Shown: positions 17,259 to 24,962 of the stretch, piece by piece
Position numbering within the stretch: position 1 is the first letter of the stretch
Layout: every line of letters begins with the position of its first letter
NCBI GenBank assembly: GCA_944380885.1
Contig: CALWIZ010000024.1
Coordinates: forward strand, 1-38,859
Length of the DNA stretch: 38,859 nt
Reading direction: 5' to 3'
Source: an uncultured Clostridia bacterium
GTDB taxonomy: Bacteria; Bacillota; Clostridia; Oscillospirales; Acutalibacteraceae
The notes under the pieces: generated by a model
Told to the model about the DNA's origin: nothing
What the model saw: the letters and a program-made list of their open reading frames with translations, nothing else
Database searches by the model: none
Translations under genes and position numbers: made by a program

Positions 17259-17729
17259 TTATTCATCCTCGTGAAAGTTATTAATTACACCTTTAGGATA
17301 GTTATAACGCCAATTATCGTATTCCTCTTTGGAAATCTCACCGTTTTTCAGCTTTTCAGACTGCTTTTTCCAAGCAGTGAACATTTCAAACATAGTAATG
17401 TAATTTGAACCCATTCCCTTGTCCAAATGCAGACAAACCTCACCGTCTAACTCTGTGATTTTAAGACCGTATAAATCTTCAAGGGCAAATAAAGTGTGCA
17501 TTAAGCCGTTATAGCTGTCGATATCAGGCACAGTTAAAGCGCTTGCGGATATACCGAATACTTCAGCAAGGCTGTTAGTAAGGTCTGCTTTCGGCGTTCT
17601 TGAGCCGGATTCATACTGCGCCATACGAATATCCGCAGTTTTCTCCGGAAAACCAACCTGCATACCAAGATATTTTTGAGTCATACCTCTTAAATTTCTG
17701 AAAAAGCGAATTCTTTCACCGATAGCCAT
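17259..17729 (-). CDS. XRE-family repressor of element 1
   Basis: A 156-residue protein: an N-terminal helix-turn-helix (RGMTQKYLGMQVGF, then MAQYESGSRTPKADL) and a C-terminal part with KLKNGEISKEEYDNWRYNYP, seen in Firmicute integrative-element regulators. AGGAG lies seven bases before ATG 17729. It diverges from xis-int across a ~280-base region with overlapping promoters, the classic layout of a maintenance repressor controlling excision. A clear paralogue with the same start MAIGERIRFFRNLRGMTQK is encoded at 29322-29846, from the neighbouring element. Confidence 0.85.
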   Translation of the reverse strand: MAIGERIRFFRNLRGMTQKYLGMQVGFPEKTADIRMAQYESGSRTPKADLTNSLAEVFGISASALTVPDIDSYNGLMHTLFALEDLYGLKITELDGEVCLHLDKGMGSNYITMFEMFTAWKKQSEKLKNGEISKEEYDNWRYNYPKGVINNFHEDE

Positions 17730-17759
17730 AAAAATGCTCCTCTCGATATTCTAAAATAG

Positions 17760-17789
17760 AGTATAGCATAATAAGTTAAGTGTTGTCAA
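17760..17789 (-). promoter_or_regulatory. Promoter of the element 1 repressor operon
   Basis: On the minus strand TTGACA (17789-17784), an 18-base spacer and TATACT (17765-17760) lie 31 bases upstream of the repressor start codon. Confidence 0.6.
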
Positions 17790-17831
17790 GACAACCAAAG
17801 CAAAAAAAGTAAATATTTTCTCGAAAACCAC

Positions 17832-17860
17832 TTGACTTTACGGAATTTGTTTAGTATAAT
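17832..17860 (+). promoter_or_regulatory. Promoter of xis-int
   Basis: TTGACT (17832-17837), a 17-base spacer and a perfect TATAAT (17855-17860). The same promoter, with TTAACT, is conserved at 29952-29980 in the second element. TTAAGC and GCGTTAAG just downstream form a small inverted repeat that may be the repressor operator. Confidence 0.75.
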
Positions 17861-17898
17861 AGTTAAGCAAATAGCGTTAAGTTATTGTTTGACAACAG

Positions 17899-17973
17899 AA
17901 TAACCGTCATATGTCACGGTAATGGCATATCCGCTCGGGCAAATCGGAATGCGGTCAGAAAGTTCTCCGACAC
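17899..17973 (+). promoter_or_regulatory. Conserved 75-nt xis leader (copy 1)
   Basis: This 75-base block recurs without gaps at 30026-30100 (about 85% identical by eye). In copy 1 the arms TATG/CATA around CACGGTAATGG can pair; in copy 2 two of the pairs are changed on both sides (A-T to G-C, T-A to C-G). CCGC and GCGG bracket a second possible stem. A 23-codon frame beginning ATG 17922 (MAYPLGQIGMRSES...) has no clear ribosome site and its TGA overlaps ATG 17990. It could be a structured leader, an operator array or a leader peptide. Confidence 0.5.
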
Positions 17974-18010
17974 TAAATAATTGTAAAAAATGAAAGAAAG
18001 GATGATGAAA

Positions 18011-18208
18011 ATGGCAGACAAAATGTTTTTGCGTGTTGAAGATGTTGCGGAAGAAATGGGAGTTTCCATATCTTATGCCTACAAACTTATACGCAAGTTA
18101 AATAAAGAATTAAAGGCAACCGGATGTATAACAATACCCGGTAGAATTGACCGAAAATTCTTTCACGAAAAATTCTATTCAACTAAAACAACCGAAAGGA
18201 GCGATTAA
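18011..18208 (+). CDS. xis: Excisionase-like helix-turn-helix protein
   Basis: A 65-residue MerR-like winged-helix protein typical of Firmicute excisionases: MFLRVEDVAEEMGVSISYAYKLIRKLNKELKATG is the HTH and ITIPGRIDRKFFHEKFY the wing and tail. It would bend the attachment site and direct the integrase towards excision. The start at 18011 has AAAGG nine bases upstream; in-frame ATGs at 17990 and 18005 are alternatives. It ends two bases before int begins, so both are co-transcribed from the repressible promoter at 17832. Confidence 0.8.
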   Translation: MADKMFLRVEDVAEEMGVSISYAYKLIRKLNKELKATGCITIPGRIDRKFFHEKFYSTKTTERSD

Positions 18209-18210
18209 AA

Positions 18211-19290
18211 ATGGCGGCATTTAAGAATGAAAAGAACGGAACTTGGTATGTGCAGTTTCGTTACACAGACTGGAAAGGCGAACGACAGCAGAAATTCAAG
18301 CGAGGGTTCGCAACTAAACGAGAAGCGCAGGAATGGGAACGAGAGTTTTTGATGCAAAAGCAGGCTGATGTAACGATGAGCTTTGAAAGCTTTGCAGAAC
18401 TTTATGAGAAGGATGTAAAGCCAAGGCTCAAAGAAAACACATGGCTTACAAAGGAAAGCATTATACAAAAGAAAATTCTGCCGTATTTTGCAAAGCGCAG
18501 ACTGTGCGATATTACGGCAAAGGATGTTATCGAATGGCAGAATGAAATCAGAAAACTTACCGATAAAAGCGGCAGAAAATATTCGCAAACTTATCTGAAA
18601 ACTGTTCACAATCAGTTAAGCGCACTGTTTAACCACGCTGTACGCTATTACGGTTTGAAGTCTAACCCTGCCGCAATCGCAGGAAATATGGGGACTGAGG
18701 AACGTAAGGAAATGCAGTTCTGGACTTTGGAGGAATACAAGAAATTTTCAGAAGCAATGATGGACAAAACCATTTCTTTTTACGCTTTTGAAATGCTTTA
18801 TTGGTGCGGTATTCGCGAGGGCGAAATGCTTGCCTTAACGCCTAAAGATTTTGACTTCAAAGCGGAAACGGTGACGATTAACAAATCGTATCAGCGTTTA
18901 AAAGGCAGAGATGTTATCACTACGCCTAAGACAAAGAAAAGCAACCGCACAATTAAAATGCCGAAATTCCTTTGTGAAGAAATGCAGGAATATATCGGTA
19001 TGTTTTACGGCGCCGGAGAAAATGACCGAATCTTTCCTGTCTCAAAAAGCTATATGCACCACGAAATGGACAGAGGTGCAAAGCAAGCGGGCGTCAAGCG
19101 TATAAGAATACACGATTTAAGACATTCGCACGTTTCGCTTTTAATAGAAATGGGATTTACAGCATTAGCCATTGCGGACAGGCTCGGACACGAAAGCATT
19201 GAAGTTACTTACAGATATGCGCACTTGTTTCCCTCAAAGCAAACCGAAATGGCAAATAAATTAGATGATTTGGGAAAAGGAGATTTTTAG
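18211..19290 (+). CDS. int: Tyrosine recombinase/integrase of element 1
   Basis: A 359-residue integrase of the Tn916/phage type. Residues 1-47 are the AP2-like arm-binding domain (GTWYVQFRYTDWKGERQQKFKRGF). About 55-160 is the SAM-like core-binding domain. The catalytic set is complete: Arg202 (CGIREGEML), His301 and Arg304 (HDLRHSHVS), His327 (GHESIEV) and Tyr336 (YRYAHLFP). It recombines the attachment site at the 3' end of guaA. AAAGGAGCG precedes the start. Its arm-binding domain fits the TGATAGC repeats at both element ends. Confidence 0.95.
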   Translation: MAAFKNEKNGTWYVQFRYTDWKGERQQKFKRGFATKREAQEWEREFLMQKQADVTMSFESFAELYEKDVKPRLKENTWLTKESIIQKKILPYFAKRRLCDITAKDVIEWQNEIRKLTDKSGRKYSQTYLKTVHNQLSALFNHAVRYYGLKSNPAAIAGNMGTEERKEMQFWTLEEYKKFSEAMMDKTISFYAFEMLYWCGIREGEMLALTPKDFDFKAETVTINKSYQRLKGRDVITTPKTKKSNRTIKMPKFLCEEMQEYIGMFYGAGENDRIFPVSKSYMHHEMDRGAKQAGVKRIRIHDLRHSHVSLLIEMGFTALAIADRLGHESIEVTYRYAHLFPSKQTEMANKLDDLGKGDF

Positions 19291-19291
19291 G

Positions 19292-19618
19292 ATGTCAGCA
19301 AAAAGCAGAGACGAACATAACCGATGGAGAAATATAACCGTAGGTTTTCGAGTATCACCCGAAGAAAACGAACTACTGAACAGGGCTGTAGCCTTATCTG
19401 GTTTACCAAAGCAAGAATACTGCTACCGAAGATGTATGAACAGAGATGTCATTGTTCAGGGAAATCCGAGAGTGTATAAAGCACTCAAAAATGAACTTGC
19501 CGCCGTGCTTCAAGAGTTACAGAGAATTGAATCCGGTAGCGATGTGGATGATGAATTACTTAATATTATTGAACTGATTGCCGATATTCTCGGCGGATTA
19601 AAGGAGGAATCAGAATGA
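19292..19618 (+). CDS. MobC-like relaxosome accessory protein
   Basis: A 108-residue protein. The N-terminal RWRNITVGFRVSPEENELLNRAVALSGLPKQEYCYRR is a ribbon-helix-helix-like DNA-binding unit found in mobilization accessory proteins (MobC group); the C-terminal part is helical (LAAVLQELQRI...LLNIIELIADILGGL) and probably dimerises. It would bind near the transfer origin and help the relaxase. I start at ATG 19292 (AAAGGAG upstream), not the earlier frame overlapping int. Its stop overlaps the start of the next gene by four bases, so translation is coupled. Confidence 0.65.
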   Translation: MSAKSRDEHNRWRNITVGFRVSPEENELLNRAVALSGLPKQEYCYRRCMNRDVIVQGNPRVYKALKNELAAVLQELQRIESGSDVDDELLNIIELIADILGGLKEESE

Positions 19619-20757
19619 TAGATAAAAAAGAAAAGACCGCTCCGAATGTATCTGTTGGCGCAGATACGGAGCAGTCAATCCAAAAATGTACTAACATTAG
19701 TATAAACGATAACGATGAAAATATCAAGTGTTTTGAAGAAATGCAAAGAGAGTTGATGTTAAGCTTAGACCCGTCATATCTCAAAACAATTTCAATGAGC
19801 GAGCTATACGACACCGTGTACCAGAGCAAACCGCCGCTGATTGACGGCTTACTCTACCCCGGCACATATATATTTGCGGGAGCGCCGAAGCTAGGCAAGA
19901 GTTTTCTTATGGCACAGCTTGCTTACCATATCAGCACGGGTACGCCGCTTTGGAATTATACCGTTCGAAAAGGAACCGTGCTATACCTTGCTCTTGAAGA
20001 TGATTATCACAGATTGCAGGAAAGGCTCTATCGAATGTTTGGAACGGAAAGTACAGAAGATTTGTATTTTTCTGTTTCGGCTGGTCAGCTTGGAAACGGT
20101 CTCGATGAACAGCTTACAAGGTTTATGGCTGAACACCCTGATACAAAACTGATCATCATAGACACGCTTCAAAAGGTGCGAGAGGTCGGCGGAGATGGTT
20201 ACAGCTATGCAAACGATTATGAAATTATCACAAGGCTCAAAAAGTTTGCGGACAGCTGCGGGATATGTCTGCTGCTTGTTCACCACACACGCAAGCAGAA
20301 TGCCGATGATAAATTTGATATGATTTCAGGCACTAACGGATTGCTCGGCGCCGCTGACGGAGGTTTTATTCTTCGGAAAGAAAAGCGCACAAGCAATTCT
20401 GCTACGCTTGAAGTATCAGGAAGAGACCAGCCCGACCAAAAGATTTATCTGAACCGCAATCCCGAAACGCTTGTATGGGAACTTGAGAAAACAGAAACGG
20501 AACTGTGGAAACAACCGCCTGATCCGTTGCTTGAAAAAATCTCTGATAAAATTACAAAAGAAAATTCAGAATGGCAAGGCACACCCACTGAACTTGTAGA
20601 ATTTATCGGCGTTGAAATGAAAGCAAACGCTTTGACGATGAAGCTGAATATCAATGCAGGGCGTTTGTTCAATGAGTATGGAATCCGTTATCAGAACAAA
20701 CGCTGTCACGATGGGCGCAGGGTAAGTCTTGCATTTGAACAGCGTGACGATGCGTGA
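19615..20757 (+). CDS. RepA-like AAA ATPase/helicase
   Basis: A 380-residue ATPase of the RecA-fold RepA/DnaB-like group found on mobilizable elements. Walker A is GAPKLGKSFL (about residues 89-98), Walker B LIIIDTLQ, and LLLVHHTRK contains the sensor-like motif. The N-terminal 60 residues are polar and probably disordered; the C-terminal 100 look like a small winged-helix domain. Likely role: unwinding during excision-stage replication or transfer of the element. Downstream lies a stretch of nested inverted repeats that could be its origin. Confidence 0.8.
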   Translation: MIDKKEKTAPNVSVGADTEQSIQKCTNISINDNDENIKCFEEMQRELMLSLDPSYLKTISMSELYDTVYQSKPPLIDGLLYPGTYIFAGAPKLGKSFLMAQLAYHISTGTPLWNYTVRKGTVLYLALEDDYHRLQERLYRMFGTESTEDLYFSVSAGQLGNGLDEQLTRFMAEHPDTKLIIIDTLQKVREVGGDGYSYANDYEIITRLKKFADSCGICLLLVHHTRKQNADDKFDMISGTNGLLGAADGGFILRKEKRTSNSATLEVSGRDQPDQKIYLNRNPETLVWELEKTETELWKQPPDPLLEKISDKITKENSEWQGTPTELVEFIGVEMKANALTMKLNINAGRLFNEYGIRYQNKRCHDGRRVSLAFEQRDDA

Positions 20758-20761
20758 CGGT

Positions 20762-20819
20762 CGTGTCGGTGTTTTAGGCGGTACTTAAAACATCGTCACC
20801 ATCGACACATACCGACACG
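20762..20819. repeat. Nested inverted repeats, possible replication origin
   Basis: CGTGTCGGT (20762-20770) pairs with ACCGACACG (20811-20819); nested inside, TGTTTTA (20770-20776) pairs with TAAAACA (20786-20792). This sits five bases after the helicase gene stop, where iterated or inverted sites for an initiator are expected. Function is inferred from position only. Confidence 0.45.
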
Positions 20820-20844
20820 GATAAAGTTTTTGCAGGGTGCAGGT

Positions 20845-20862
20845 GGCTTTTTTCAAAAAGCC
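20845..20862 (+). terminator. Terminator-like hairpin after the helicase gene
   Basis: A perfect 8-bp stem GGCTTTTT/AAAAAGCC with a two-base loop, embedded in a GC-rich tract. There is no T run after the stem, so termination may be weak; it could instead be part of the origin region. Confidence 0.4.
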
Positions 20863-20940
20863 GCCCCTGCCCCTCGGAGAGCGCAAAACCTGCTTGTAGG
20901 TTGCATTTTTGATAGGCTCGCCTGTCAAAAGTGCTTTTGC

Positions 20941-20961
20941 GTTACTCTTGACAAGAGTAAC
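20941..20961. other. Candidate oriT inverted repeat
   Basis: A perfect 9-bp inverted repeat, GTTACTCTT gac AAGAGTAAC, lies 44 bases upstream of the MOBV relaxase gene, followed by CCGGC/GCCGG. Mobilization elements usually carry oriT directly upstream of the relaxase. I do not see a confident MOBV nick consensus, so the exact nick position is unknown. Confidence 0.5.
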
Positions 20962-21004
20962 AGAACCCCGGCTGACGCCGGATAAGGAAAGGATGTGAGA
21001 TTTT

Positions 21005-22165
21005 ATGAAAAGAACGATAAGTGCAATGGTAGGTAAAGGCTCTGTCAATCATAACAGCCGCAAGTTCAAAGCTGAAAATGTAGACGGCAGTCGAACACAT
21101 CTCAATATCGACTACTGCAATGAAAACATCAAGAAAGTCTATCACGAATTGTTTGACAAAGCTCTCGAAAGATATAATTCAAAGCAGACAAGAGCCGACC
21201 GCAAGATAGAGAACTATTATGAAAAAATCAGAAATTCCAGGCAAGAAAAACCGTTTCACGAACTCATTTTGCAGATAGGTGATAAGGGAAATATGAGCGC
21301 AGAAAGCGAAAACGGAGCACTTGCAAGAGAAATTTTAGATGAATACTATCGTGGTTTTCAGGAGCGCAATCCTCGGTTAAAGGTGTTCTCTGCTCATCTT
21401 CATATGGACGAAGCAACACCACATTTGCATATTGATTTTGTTCCGTTCACCACGGGTAGTAAGCGTGGACTTGATACAAGAGTGTCACTCAAACAGGCGC
21501 TTGCCGCACAAGGATTTAAGGGCGGAACACGTGGAGATACCGAGTGGAATCAATGGGTAAGCGCAGAAAAATCCGCTCTTGCATTTGTTATGGAACGGCA
21601 CGGAATCGAGTGGGAGCATAAAGGTACGCACGAAAAACATTTGTCTGTTCTTGATTATAAGAAGCAGGAACGAGAGAAAGAAATCAACGCTCTTGAAGAT
21701 AAACTTGCCGAGAAAAAAGACGAGTTTCGTGTTATGGCTGACCGCATTGAGAACTTTGATAACGGAGAAAAATCCTTGCAGAAACTTGATGAAAGTATAA
21801 TGAATGAGCCTGAATATCAACTGCCTGAACCGCCTGCAATGATGTCGGCGAGAAGTTATAAATCAAAGTTTATTGAGCCGCTTATAGCTCGATTTAAGTC
21901 TTTAATCAGCACCTTATTTGCACGATATTTCAAGGCGATAGATAGTTATAATAGGTTAAATATTACGAATGCAAATCTGTACCGTGCTAACGAAAAGCTT
22001 GAAAAGGTAAACGATAAATTATCACAAGAAAATGAGAATCTGCGTGCGGAAAACAGGGATTACAAACTTCTCCGCAAAGTGTTTGGTCATAAACAAATTG
22101 ATGACTTGCTTGAAAAGGCAAGAAATATCAAAGGTCAAAAGCGTGACAATACACGCTCAAGATAA
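21005..22165 (+). CDS. mob: MOBV-family relaxase (Mob/Pre)
   Basis: A 386-residue mobilization protein. It nicks one strand at oriT, stays covalently attached and pilots the DNA through a helper's conjugation pore. The MOBV signature is plain: HLHMDEATPHLHIDFVP (metal-binding His133, His140, His142, with Asp135 and Glu136) plus the N-terminal HNSRKFKAENVDGSRTHLN. The C-terminal ~130 residues form coiled coil (LEKVNDKLSQENENLRAEN). No coupling protein or secretion system is nearby, so transfer must depend on another conjugative element. Confidence 0.92.
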   Translation: MKRTISAMVGKGSVNHNSRKFKAENVDGSRTHLNIDYCNENIKKVYHELFDKALERYNSKQTRADRKIENYYEKIRNSRQEKPFHELILQIGDKGNMSAESENGALAREILDEYYRGFQERNPRLKVFSAHLHMDEATPHLHIDFVPFTTGSKRGLDTRVSLKQALAAQGFKGGTRGDTEWNQWVSAEKSALAFVMERHGIEWEHKGTHEKHLSVLDYKKQEREKEINALEDKLAEKKDEFRVMADRIENFDNGEKSLQKLDESIMNEPEYQLPEPPAMMSARSYKSKFIEPLIARFKSLISTLFARYFKAIDSYNRLNITNANLYRANEKLEKVNDKLSQENENLRAENRDYKLLRKVFGHKQIDDLLEKARNIKGQKRDNTRSR

Positions 22166-22189
22166 ATAAATTTTTAGGAGGAAAACAAA

Positions 22190-22570
22190 ATGGCAAAGAC
22201 AATTTTTGAACAAATGGGCGGTACTTACACACAGGTTGGAGATTATCTTCTCCCTGACTTGAAACTGCCCGAAGAAGAAACACAAGCTAATATCGGCGTA
22301 TGGGGTATGAGGCATAAACGGTTTTTGAAAGAAAAACATCGTGTATTATATGCTAACCTGATGACTTCGGGAAAGCTTGTTGCATATCTTGATGATATCG
22401 AGCGACAGGCAACCGCTATGTTTCTCCGGCTGGTAAAAGAACTTGCCGAAAAAGAAAATGTAACCGAAGAACTCAAAGCAACCGATCAAATGCTGTGGGT
22501 TCAGAAAATGAACAATATCCGTAATCGTGCAACGGAAATTGTAAATGCAGAACTGATTTACACGGTATAA
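22190..22570 (+). CDS. TnpV-like transposon-encoded protein
   Basis: A 126-residue helical protein matching the TnpV family: YTQVGDYLLPDLKLPEEE..IGVWGMRHKRFLKEKHRVLYANLMTSGKLVAYLDDIERQA is the conserved block. TnpV is carried by Tn4451-like and many other clostridial mobilizable elements; its molecular role is not established. A strong AGGAGG precedes ATG 22190. It follows the relaxase on the same strand, and a GC-rich hairpin (GCGGCAG...CTGCCGC, about 22579-22602) follows it. Confidence 0.8.
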   Translation: MAKTIFEQMGGTYTQVGDYLLPDLKLPEEETQANIGVWGMRHKRFLKEKHRVLYANLMTSGKLVAYLDDIERQATAMFLRLVKELAEKENVTEELKATDQMLWVQKMNNIRNRATEIVNAELIYTV

Positions 22571-22629
22571 GCACAACGGCGGCAGGGAGAAATCTCTGCC
22601 GCTATTTGCTGGTTGTTGCTTAAAAACAG

Positions 22630-22658
22630 TTGACTTATTTACGGATTTAATATATACT
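22630..22658 (+). promoter_or_regulatory. Promoter of the restriction-modification operon
   Basis: TTGACT (22630-22635), a 17-base spacer and TATACT (22653-22658), 53 bases before the controller gene. The C-protein operator is probably nearby, but I cannot define it. Confidence 0.65.
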
Positions 22659-22710
22659 TAAAATGTGAAATTGTAAACTGCGATATTTTTACTTTAATAG
22701 AGGTTGCAAC

Positions 22711-22917
22711 ATGATTACGGCTAAAATCGGTAATAGAATACGTGAACTGAGAACCCAAACAGGATTAAGTCAAGAAAAATTTGCTCAAAAAATAGGTATG
22801 GACAGAACGTATTTTGCAAGTGTTGAGCTTGGAAAACGAAACATTTCTATTGTTAACATCGAAAAAATAGCGAACGGTTTGGAAATATCGCTTTCTGAGT
22901 TGTTTAAAGATATTTAA
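22711..22917 (+). CDS. XRE-type controller protein of the R-M system
   Basis: A 68-residue protein that is almost only an HTH domain: RELRTQTGLSQEKFAQKIGMDRTYFASVELGKRNISIVNIEKIANGL. Its size and position in front of methylase and endonuclease genes match controller (C) proteins, which delay endonuclease production when the system enters a new host. It starts at ATG 22711 with GAGGTTG upstream. The first methylase begins 68 bases later. It is distinct from the element's larger maintenance repressor. Confidence 0.8.
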   Translation: MITAKIGNRIRELRTQTGLSQEKFAQKIGMDRTYFASVELGKRNISIVNIEKIANGLEISLSELFKDI

Positions 22918-22985
22918 TCTGAGTCCGGTTTACCGGACGGAATGTTTTGTATAGTAAAGTTAGAATGATTGTCGGAGGAGTTGCA

Positions 22986-24026
22986 ATGAGTGTATCTGAA
23001 AAGACATATAAAACCTCATTGATTAATAATAGACGTTACTTAGGTAATAAATATAAGCTGCTTTCATTTATTACCGGTGTTGTAAACGAAGAATGTGCTG
23101 ACATCGAAACAGTTGCGGATATTTTTGCAGGAACCGGTGCTGTTTCCTCTGCTTTTGCAGATAAGGTACTTATTACTAATGACTTGATGTATAGTAATTA
23201 TATTTGCAATTATGCGTGGTTTGGAGCTGAAAGTTATGACCAACAAAAAATAATTGATTATGTTGTTAGGTACAATGCAAAAACAAATTGCGGTGAAAAT
23301 TATATGACACGCAATTTTGCCGATACCTATTTTAGTAAAAAAGATTGTGCAAAAATAGGATACGTTCGTGAGGATATAGAAAGAAATTATAAAAAAGGAA
23401 ATTTAAACAAGCGAGAAAGAGCAATTTTAATTACATCATTGCTATATGCAATGGATAAAATTGCTGTAACCTGCGGACATTATGATGCATACAGAAAAGG
23501 CGCAAAATTTGAGAGCTCATTAGAACTTTATGTTCCTCTGGCAGAGGGTAAAAATAATCCGAAAAATCAATGCTTTAATGAGGATGCTAATAACCTTGTT
23601 AAGAGAATTGAGGCTGACCTCATTTATATTGACCCTCCGTATAATTCAAGACAATATTGTGACTCGTATCATTTGCTTGAAAATGTTGCACGCTGGGAAA
23701 AGCCCGAGGTTTTCGGTGTAGCAAAAAAGATGGATAGAAGCGGTATGAAGAGTAAATATTGTACAATCGGAGCAACAAAAGCATTTGAAACACTTATAAA
23801 TGACATAAAAGCTAAATACATTTTGCTTTCGTATAACAACATGGCTGAAAAAGGCAACTGCCGTTCTAATGCCAAAATTTCCGATGAGGACATTATGAGA
23901 ATACTTAGTCGAAAAGGCACTGTAAAGGTTTTTGAGGAAAGCTACAAAGCGTTTACAACCGGAAAATCAGACATACCGGAAAACGCCGAAAGATTATTTT
24001 TGTGTATTTGCTTTGATGAGGAGTAA
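22986..24026 (+). CDS. Type II adenine-N6 DNA methyltransferase 1 (D12 class)
   Basis: A 346-residue methyltransferase. NNRRYLGNKYKLLSFI is the N-terminal D12-class motif, FAGTGAVSSAFAD the SAM loop, and YIDPPYNSRQY the catalytic DPPY. GGAGGAG lies just before ATG 22986; the longer in-frame start 39 bases upstream precedes that site. DPPYNSRQY resembles the methylases of FokI/AlwI-like systems that protect one strand of an asymmetric site. A second, different D12 methylase follows after 6 bases, as required when each strand needs its own enzyme. Confidence 0.88.
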   Translation: MSVSEKTYKTSLINNRRYLGNKYKLLSFITGVVNEECADIETVADIFAGTGAVSSAFADKVLITNDLMYSNYICNYAWFGAESYDQQKIIDYVVRYNAKTNCGENYMTRNFADTYFSKKDCAKIGYVREDIERNYKKGNLNKRERAILITSLLYAMDKIAVTCGHYDAYRKGAKFESSLELYVPLAEGKNNPKNQCFNEDANNLVKRIEADLIYIDPPYNSRQYCDSYHLLENVARWEKPEVFGVAKKMDRSGMKSKYCTIGATKAFETLINDIKAKYILLSYNNMAEKGNCRSNAKISDEDIMRILSRKGTVKVFEESYKAFTTGKSDIPENAERLFLCICFDEE

Positions 24027-24032
24027 ATCAAT

Positions 24033-24953
24033 ATGATACAATCACCGCTTAATTATACCGGTGGCAAGTATAAGTTGTTACCTCAAATATTGCCGCTGTT
24101 CCCTAAAGATATAGATGTATTTGTTGACTTGTTCTGCGGTGGCTGTAATGTCGGTATCAATATTGATTGCAACCGAGTTATATATAATGACTTGAATGAA
24201 AACTTGCTGTATTTATATAATACTTTCAAAAACCTTGATAAAGAATCTGTTTTGGAATGGATTTATGAAATTATAGATAAATATGGCTTATCCCTTGTAA
24301 GTAAAAACGGCTATGATTATTACGGTTGTGAAAGCAGCAAAGGACTTGGAGATTATAACAGAGAAGGCTATTTGAAATTGCGTGCGGATTTTAATCAGAA
24401 ACACGCAAATGGGAATTTCGATTATTATTACTATGTTATGCTTTATGTAATAATCGTATATGCTTTTAATAATCAAATTCGTTTTAATTCAAACGGCGAA
24501 TTCAATTTGCCGGTCGGTAAAAGGGATTTCAATAAGAAAATGGAGCAAAAGCTCATTGACTTTATTGATAGAATCCAAGAACAAAATTGCATTTTTACCT
24601 GCCGTGATTTTAGAGAGTTTGATACATCTGCATTAACACCACAAGATTTCGTATATGTTGATCCCCCATATTTAATTACTTGTGCTACATATAACGAGCA
24701 AGGCGGCTGGGATGAAACTGCCGAAAAAGATTTACTTGCCTTTTTAGATGACCTGAATGGGAGAAATATCCGATTTGCGTTATCCAATGTACTGAGAAGC
24801 AAAGGTAAGGAAAACGACATATTAATTGAATGGCTTAAAAGAAATGCTGACAGATACAAGACTGTACGACTTAATTACAGCTATTCAAATTCAAATTATC
24901 AAACTAAAAACAGGGAAGCTAAAAGTGAAGAGGTGCTAATTACTAATTATTAG
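24033..24953 (+). CDS. Type II adenine-N6 DNA methyltransferase 2 (Dam/DpnM-like)
   Basis: A 306-residue Dam-type methyltransferase: SPLNYTGGKYKLLPQI, FVDLFCGGCNVG (SAM), a target-recognition region with NNQIRFNSNGEFNLPVGKR and the catalytic YVDPPYLITCATYNE. It is the Dam/DpnM-like branch, in which GATC is a common target; AlwI-type sites (GGATC) contain GATC, which fits but does not prove the specificity. Together with methyltransferase 1 it would protect both strands. Very AT-rich; starts 6 bases after the previous stop. Confidence 0.88.
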   Translation: MIQSPLNYTGGKYKLLPQILPLFPKDIDVFVDLFCGGCNVGINIDCNRVIYNDLNENLLYLYNTFKNLDKESVLEWIYEIIDKYGLSLVSKNGYDYYGCESSKGLGDYNREGYLKLRADFNQKHANGNFDYYYYVMLYVIIVYAFNNQIRFNSNGEFNLPVGKRDFNKKMEQKLIDFIDRIQEQNCIFTCRDFREFDTSALTPQDFVYVDPPYLITCATYNEQGGWDETAEKDLLAFLDDLNGRNIRFALSNVLRSKGKENDILIEWLKRNADRYKTVRLNYSYSNSNYQTKNREAKSEEVLITNY

Positions 24954-24962
24954 AGGTGCATT

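Noticed and set aside
17922..17993. Calling the 23-codon leader frame a real gene
   Set aside because: No ribosome site upstream, half of the differing codons change the amino acid between copies, and stem-compensating changes explain the third-position differences.
22190..22570. TnpV as evidence for a separate transposon
   Set aside because: No transposase, terminal inverted repeats or target duplication found around it; it is simply part of the mobilization module.
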